13,424 nucleotides of DNA from CAYYKK01 sp964467935 (GTDB lineage Bacteria; Myxococcota_A; Polyangia; Polyangiales; Polyangiaceae): NCBI GenBank assembly GCA_964467935.1, contig CAYYKK010000197.1, positions 1-13,424 on the forward strand, read 5' to 3'. Every line of letters starts with the position of its first letter. The first letter of the stretch is position 1. The notes beneath the pieces were generated by a model. That model saw only the letters and a list, made by a program, of their open reading frames with translations. It was not told the origin of the DNA and did not search any database. Below, one piece after another: positions 9,573 to 13,424 of the stretch. The position numbers and the translations under genes were made by a program.

Positions 9573-9944
9573 ATGAGGAATCGATTCGCACGCGCCGGCG
9601 CGCTCGCGCTCGCGCTCGGGGTGCTGGGGCTCGTCGTGGCGCATGCGGGCGTGAGCGGCTGCGGGAGGCCCGAGGACGCGGTGACGACGCCGACGGCGGA
9701 GAGAGCCGCACCGCCGACCCCGACGAAGGCGCCCCCCGATCCCTCGGGACAGGCCGTCGAGGCCGCGGAGCGCCCTGCCCCGTCGGCCCTTCCGAGCGCC
9801 GGCGGGGTCACGATCAAGCCGGCGTCCCGCCCTCCGCGCTTCATGGGAGCGAGCAAGGCCGCGCCCGTCTTCCAAGAGGGCGACGTGTTCGAAGGCCCGA
9901 ACCCACCTCCTGCGAACCAGGCCGCCGGAGCGCCCCGGCGATGA
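9573..9944 (+). CDS. Small Pro/Ala-rich lipoprotein, unknown function
   Basis: This 123-residue protein has a signal peptide: an Arg-containing start (MRNRFARAG), a hydrophobic core (ALALALGVLGLVVAHAG) and a lipobox-like VSGC with the acceptor Cys at position 30. The mature part is short and rich in Pro, Ala and Thr, and probably disordered. The only stretch that looks conserved in character is near the C-terminus (PPRFMGASKAAPVFQEGDVFEGPNPPP, written here only to about residue 112). Its start is set by GGAGG at 9561-9565. The stop overlaps the ATG of the next gene (ATGA, 9941-9944), which implies translational coupling with the desaturase-family protein. It is probably membrane-anchored in the periplasm. 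Function unknown. Confidence 0.82.
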   Translation: MRNRFARAGALALALGVLGLVVAHAGVSGCGRPEDAVTTPTAERAAPPTPTKAPPDPSGQAVEAAERPAPSALPSAGGVTIKPASRPPRFMGASKAAPVFQEGDVFEGPNPPPANQAAGAPRR

Positions 9945-10807
9945 GCGCGCGGCTCCTCGCCGCCCTCGCGAGCTTCGTCGTGCTCGCGGTGGCGTTCGTG
10001 CCCCTCGAGCGGGCCTTCCCCGCCCGCCCCACGCAGCGCGTCTTGCGCGCCGGCCTCCTCGTCGACGCTTGCTTCTTCCTCGGTCAATACGTGGCGTGGA
10101 CCGGGGTCGCCGTGTCGCTCCTCGTCTGGGTGCGCTCGATCGTCGACGCCAGCATCGGGGCGCCGGTCGCGCTCGCGCTCTCGGGCGTGCCGCTCGCGGT
10201 CCGCGGCGCGTCGGCGATCGTGCTCGGGGACGTGGCGGTCTACTGGTTTCACCGCGCGTGCCACCGCTTCCCGCTGCTCTTCCGGTTCCACGCCGTGCAC
10301 CACAGCGCGCGCGAGCTCGACTGGCTCGCGGCGCACCGCGAGCACCCGCTCGACGGTATCGCGACTCAACTGCTACAGAATCTACCAGCGATCGCGATCG
10401 GGTTCCCGATCGAGCTCCTCGCGTCCGTGGCGGCGTTTCGCGGCATGTGGGCGATCTTCGTCCACAGCAACACGCGCATCGCGCTCGGGCCGCTGCGCTG
10501 GGTGCTGGGCGCGCCCGAACTGCACCACTGGCACCACGCGCGGGTCGGGCGAACCGAGCACAATTTCGCGAACCTCGCGCCCTGGCTCGATCTCGTCTTC
10601 GGGACCCACCACGCGCCTTTGGGGCCCGAGACCTACCCGCTCGGCCTCGACGAGCCGTGGCCCGAAGGATACGTCGCGCAGCTCGTCCACCCCTTCGCGC
10701 CGACGACCGCGCGCGAGGATGGCGACCGCGAGCAGACCGATCAGAAGTCTCGGATCTTCCAGGCGCCGCGCTCGCGCACCAGCGCGATCGAGCTGCCCGA
10801 GCCGTAG
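9941..10807 (+). CDS. Sterol desaturase / fatty acid hydroxylase superfamily membrane protein
   Basis: This 288-residue integral membrane protein carries the histidine clusters of the di-iron family: HRACH (104-108), HAVHH (117-121), HREH (132-135), HSN (175-177), HHWHH (195-199) and HN (207-208). Hydrophobic segments lie at about 4-20, 38-64, 75-100, 140-160 and 162-174. The family uses O2 and a non-haem di-iron centre to hydroxylate or desaturate lipids such as sterols, fatty acids and carotenoids; the substrate cannot be read from the sequence. The family core ends near PEGYVAQLVHPF (241-252). A charged tail of about 35 residues follows, and its last 22 codons are antisense to the end of the neighbouring lipoprotein gene. 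Translation is coupled to the upstream small lipoprotein by ATGA. Family assignment is firm; the physiological role is open. Confidence 0.93.
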   Translation: MSARLLAALASFVVLAVAFVPLERAFPARPTQRVLRAGLLVDACFFLGQYVAWTGVAVSLLVWVRSIVDASIGAPVALALSGVPLAVRGASAIVLGDVAVYWFHRACHRFPLLFRFHAVHHSARELDWLAAHREHPLDGIATQLLQNLPAIAIGFPIELLASVAAFRGMWAIFVHSNTRIALGPLRWVLGAPELHHWHHARVGRTEHNFANLAPWLDLVFGTHHAPLGPETYPLGLDEPWPEGYVAQLVHPFAPTTAREDGDREQTDQKSRIFQAPRSRTSAIELPEP

Positions 10808-11619
10808 GCCATCTGCGCGGCGTCGCCGGTCTCCTCGATCGTCGCGGTGGGGAGCGCGGCCTTCAGCGCTTGGACGATCCGGTTCATCTGGTCCTTCTGC
10901 GCCCCCTCCCACGCCTCCTTGAGCTTGTCGGCGGTGAGGGCGCCCGCGTCCGAGGACCCGGCGGCTCCCCCTGCGCGCGGGCCCGGCGCGGGCGCGGTGG
11001 GTGCGGGCGCAGGCGGCGCGGGCGCAGACGACGCCGGCGCAACAGGAGCGGACGACGAGGGCGCAGGAGCGGCTGCGACGGCCCCGGACGCAGCGGCAGG
11101 CGCCGGATCGATCGCTCCGCCTTCGTCGTCGAGCCCCTCGCGCTCCGCGTCCGGCACGTACTTCAGCAAGATGTCGTAGCGCTTCCTCTCGAAGGCGCGG
11201 ATGAAGCCCACGATCGCCTGGCGCGGCGTGGCTTGGCTGTAGAGGTCGATCGCCGCGGCGTCGATCTTCCAGCGGCCCCCCTCGTAGATCAGGTGCAGCT
11301 CCTCGCCGGTCGGCACGCTGACCGTCGCCGTCACGACCGGATCGGTCGACGGGCGCGCCAGCGCTTGCGCCACCTCGACCGCGTCGCCCGGGCTCTCCTC
11401 GATCGCGCGACGAAAGGCCTCGAGCGAGATGGATCGCTTGGCGTCGTCCGAGAGGTAGCGGTAGGCGTCGTCGATGCGGTGATCCTCGATCGCGCGCGAG
11501 TACGCGCGGAGGGTGTCGCTGGGGCCCTGATCGAAGGCGCTCGACGAGCAGCCGACGACGGTGGCCCCCGCCGCCGCGAGCACGAACGCGAGGAGTGCCG
11601 CAGGTCGGCCTCGTTGCAT
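10741..11619 (-). CDS. Lipoprotein with two NTF2-like halves and an Ala/Pro/Ser linker
   Basis: This 292-residue protein has a signal peptide with core AALLAFVLAAAGATVVG and the lipobox VVGC (Cys 24). Residues 34-121 begin with helices (SDTLRAYSRAIEDHRIDDAYRYL) and end with strands and YEGGRWKID, the pattern of small NTF2-like or DUF4878-like domains. The same pattern seems to recur: PRQAIVGFIRAFERKRYDILLKYV (132-155), LTADKLKEAWEGAQ (228-241) and a final RERGAWKIRDF (282-292). Between the second-half segments sits a low-complexity Ala/Pro/Ser/Gly linker (about 171-227). No catalytic residues are recognised, and a binding or structural envelope role is inferred. Start ATG 11619 has no obvious ribosome-binding site. 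Its 3' end overlaps the convergent desaturase gene by 67 bp. It is divergent from the TPR gene across 51 bp. Confidence 0.88.
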   Translation of the reverse strand: MQRGRPAALLAFVLAAAGATVVGCSSSAFDQGPSDTLRAYSRAIEDHRIDDAYRYLSDDAKRSISLEAFRRAIEESPGDAVEVAQALARPSTDPVVTATVSVPTGEELHLIYEGGRWKIDAAAIDLYSQATPRQAIVGFIRAFERKRYDILLKYVPDAEREGLDDEGGAIDPAPAAASGAVAAAPAPSSSAPVAPASSAPAPPAPAPTAPAPGPRAGGAAGSSDAGALTADKLKEAWEGAQKDQMNRIVQALKAALPTATIEETGDAAQMAYGSGSSIALVRERGAWKIRDF

Positions 11620-11670
11620 GGGGCGATTCGTAGCACGGAAAGCGCGACTGAGAGTAGGCTACGGGCCCGC
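11620..11670. promoter_or_regulatory. 51-bp divergent promoter region
   Basis: It lies between the start codons of the NTF2-like lipoprotein (-) and the TPR-AIM24-like protein (+). A symmetric pair CGTAGC (11629-11634) and GCTACG (11658-11663) flanks the middle. On the minus strand TGCTACGAAT (11625-11634) resembles an extended -10 element, without a good -35. The region is so short that divergent promoters would have to overlap or the leaders be very short. Confidence 0.35.
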
Positions 11671-13266
11671 ATGTCGGAGGACGACGCTCACATCCCGCCG
11701 CCCCCCATCAGCCGGGAGCCGTCCTCGAAGGACGTCGCGGGCGAGGACTTCCTCTTCCATCTCTACCGGGGCAGCGAGCTGCTCCAGGACAACCAGGTCC
11801 ACGAGGCGAAGCAGGAGCTCGAGCACGCGCTGTCGCTCCAGCCGCGAGACGCGAAGGGCCAGGATCTCCTCGCCATCGTGTACTTCAGGCTGGGCCTCTA
11901 CCCGCGGGCGATCGCGATCTACGAGAGCCTCATCCTGCTCCACCCACAGGCCGCGACGCCGAGGGTGAACCTCGCGCTCTGCTATTTGAAGACCGGGCAA
12001 GCGAGCTCGGCGCGCTCCGAGCTCGAGCGGGTGCTCGAGCTGAACCCGGAGCATTCGCGCGCGTGGGGCTACCTCGGCCTCGCCTTTCAGCGCCTCGGCG
12101 ACTACGAGCGCGCGTGCCACGCGTTCCAAGCGGGCGGGCACGAGGCGATGGCGAAGCGGCTCGCGGAGATGGTCGGGCTGAGCCACGATCCGAGCCTCGC
12201 GGGGCCCTCGCTGTCGCTCGTCGGCCACGCGGCGAGCGCAGCGTACGAGGAGCTGTCGCGCGCGTCGGGGCGAGCGGCGGACGAGGCCCCGTTCCGCACG
12301 GACTCGGAGGCCGCGGACAAGCGACCTTCGGGGACGTGGGCGGCGATCGAGCCCGGTCGCGAGACGCTGCGCGAGCGTCGCGGCGGCGCCACGCTCTCTC
12401 CTTCGATCGTGCCGTCGCTCGCGCCCAGCGAGTCGCTGCTCCCGCCGCTCTCGCGCCCGGAAGAACGAACCGACACGCCGCTGCCTGCCCCGCCGACGCC
12501 CGCGCGGTTCGACGCCGACGCGGAGCCCGCGAGCGTGCGCCCACGAAGCCACGCCCCCTCGGTCGTCCCGCGCCCCGCAGCGTCGTCTGCGCACCTCACG
12601 ATCGGCGAGCCCCCCGAGACGTTCGCGCGCAGGCTGCTGCTCGTCTTTCCGAGGCACCACGGCGCCGCGCTCCACCCGTCGGGCCTGGTGCTGCTGCAGT
12701 CGACGACGACCGTCACCGCGCGGCTCGACATGGTCCGCGCCCTCGCGTTTCCGGGAGGGTTCCAGTCCGCGATGCGCAACCGACGCGCCCGCGGGCGCGA
12801 CCTCGACGAGCCGCTCGGCGGCGCGGCCTCGCCCCTCTTCGAGATCGAGGGCGTCGGGAACGTCGTGCTCGGTCCGACGGTCGGCGCGCGGCTCACCCTC
12901 GTCGCGGTCGACCGCGATCCGCTGTTCGTCCGTGAGAGCGCGCTCGTCGCCATGGAGGCCTCGGTCACCTACGAGAACGGCAGACTCGCCGGGGGCGACG
13001 GCGACTCGATCGCGATGGTGCAGCTCCGCGCCGAACCGGCCGACGGCGTCGCGACGCGCTCGGCGTCGGTCGTGCTCGCGCTGCCCTCTTCCGTGTCGAG
13101 CCTGGAGGTGCGCGACGGGCAGTCGCTGCTCCTGCGCGCGCACACGATCCTCGGCTGGACGGGGCGGATCCTGCCGCGCCAGCTCGCGCCGAGCGAGGCG
13201 CCCGGCAAGATGCGGGGCTTCATTTCTCTGCTCGGGGAAGGCATGGTGCTCTGCGATGCCCGCTGA
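11671..13266 (+). CDS. TPR protein with C-terminal AIM24-like domain
   Basis: This 531-residue protein probably starts at ATG 11671 (MSEDDAHIPPPP); the frame is open far upstream, but that sequence is antisense to the lipoprotein gene. No signal peptide is visible, so it is probably cytoplasmic. About four TPR-like helical pairs occupy residues 25-155, for example GSELLQDNQVHEAKQELEHA and LGLAFQRLGDYERACHAF. A disordered linker rich in Ser, Pro, Arg and Glu covers about 195-310. The C-terminal region (about 320-531) is rich in beta strands: LLLQSTTTVTA-like turns, VLGPTVGARLTLVAVD, SLEVRDGQSLLLRAHTILGW and a final GFISLLGEGMVLCDA. This resembles the AIM24/DUF124 beta-sandwich family; the assignment is by appearance and uncertain. 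Its stop overlaps the pgsA start by 11 bp, so the two are probably co-transcribed. Function unknown; scaffolding is a guess. Confidence 0.88.
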   Translation: MSEDDAHIPPPPISREPSSKDVAGEDFLFHLYRGSELLQDNQVHEAKQELEHALSLQPRDAKGQDLLAIVYFRLGLYPRAIAIYESLILLHPQAATPRVNLALCYLKTGQASSARSELERVLELNPEHSRAWGYLGLAFQRLGDYERACHAFQAGGHEAMAKRLAEMVGLSHDPSLAGPSLSLVGHAASAAYEELSRASGRAADEAPFRTDSEAADKRPSGTWAAIEPGRETLRERRGGATLSPSIVPSLAPSESLLPPLSRPEERTDTPLPAPPTPARFDADAEPASVRPRSHAPSVVPRPAASSAHLTIGEPPETFARRLLLVFPRHHGAALHPSGLVLLQSTTTVTARLDMVRALAFPGGFQSAMRNRRARGRDLDEPLGGAASPLFEIEGVGNVVLGPTVGARLTLVAVDRDPLFVRESALVAMEASVTYENGRLAGGDGDSIAMVQLRAEPADGVATRSASVVLALPSSVSSLEVRDGQSLLLRAHTILGWTGRILPRQLAPSEAPGKMRGFISLLGEGMVLCDAR

Positions 13267-13424
13267 CGGAGAGGAGCTCGAGGTCGCGCCCTCGAAGCGA
13301 TCCCAGAAGAAGCGCGAGCGGAGCTTGCGCAGGGAGAAGGCGCGCAAGGAGCGGAAGACGCTCTGGGAGGACGCGAAGAACCTGCCGAACGTGCTGACGT
13401 TCGCCCGGATCCTGATGATCCCGA
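13256..13424 (+). CDS. pgsA: CDP-diacylglycerol--glycerol-3-phosphate 3-phosphatidyltransferase, N-terminus (3' partial)
   Basis: Fifty-six residues are visible before the right window edge. Residues 41-56 read KNLPNVLTFARILMIP, the characteristic N-terminal segment of PgsA-type CDP-alcohol phosphatidyltransferases. These make phosphatidylglycerol phosphate from CDP-diacylglycerol and glycerol-3-phosphate in the inner membrane. In most family members this segment lies within the first few residues; here it is preceded by about 40 residues very rich in Lys, Arg and Glu (14-38). The ATG at 13256 overlaps the previous gene by 11 bp and has only a distant purine run (GGGGAAGG, 13234-13241), so a start further in cannot be excluded (for example TTG at 13325). 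The catalytic CDP-alcohol motif lies beyond the window, so other family members remain possible. Confidence 0.8.
   Translation, partial: MPADGEELEVAPSKRSQKKRERSLRREKARKERKTLWEDAKNLPNVLTFARILMIP

Noticed and set aside
9367..9711. N-terminal extension of lon to a start at 9711.
   Set aside because: The added residues are Arg/Pro/Ser-rich, antisense to the lipoprotein gene and its leader, and would make Lon about 115 residues longer than the family. MPTDSAPP at 9366 fits the LON domain start.
10069..11670. Upstream extension of the TPR protein to 10069.
   Set aside because: It would read through the desaturase and the antisense of the lipoprotein with Arg-rich sequence. ATG 11671 is the first start after the lipoprotein start codon.

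Overview
The window is a very GC-rich, gene-dense bacterial chromosome segment. Coding frames end almost every codon in G or C. The gene content suggests a large-genome Myxococcota/Deltaproteobacteria-type organism, probably Polyangia-like: Ala/Pro/Ser-rich lipoproteins, a TPR protein with an AIM24-like tail, a sterol-desaturase-family protein, and large unnamed envelope proteins. This is inference from style and content; no rRNA or other phylogenetic marker is present. I see no tRNA, rRNA, CRISPR array, insertion sequence, phage gene or recognisable defence system.

Left part (1-4339): the end of a multi-pass membrane protein (+), then ruvX (-), converging on it. ruvX diverges from hisS (+) across 126 bp that holds the best promoter in the window (TTGACC-N17-CATAAG), placed so close to the hisS ATG that the mRNA would be almost leaderless. 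hisS overlaps by 4 bp a TTG-started, exported 584-residue protein. That protein is built from about two dozen degenerate units of roughly 17 residues centred on a Pro-aromatic core.

Middle part (4350-9366, minus strand): lon (ATP-dependent protease), followed 88 bp downstream by an 830-residue membrane protein. The latter combines about seven membrane segments, a gluzincin-type zinc peptidase core (HELMH plus a downstream Glu) and a TPR-like tail. Its end meets the 17-residue-repeat gene tail to tail, with 10 bp between the stops.

Right part (9367-13424): a 206-bp divergent intergenic region with two perfect inverted repeats separates lon from a two-gene plus-strand unit, a small lipoprotein coupled by ATGA to a sterol desaturase/fatty acid hydroxylase family protein. 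The 3' end of the desaturase overlaps by 67 bp the end of a minus-strand lipoprotein with two NTF2-like halves, the second split by an Ala/Pro/Ser linker. Divergent from that is a TPR plus AIM24-like protein, which overlaps the start of pgsA (phosphatidylglycerophosphate synthase, cut by the window edge).

Housekeeping functions (RuvX, HisRS, Lon, PgsA) are therefore interleaved with lineage-specific envelope proteins. The least explained items are the 17-residue-repeat protein, the membrane gluzincin-TPR protein and the TPR-AIM24-like protein. None amounts to a clearly recognisable new multi-gene system.
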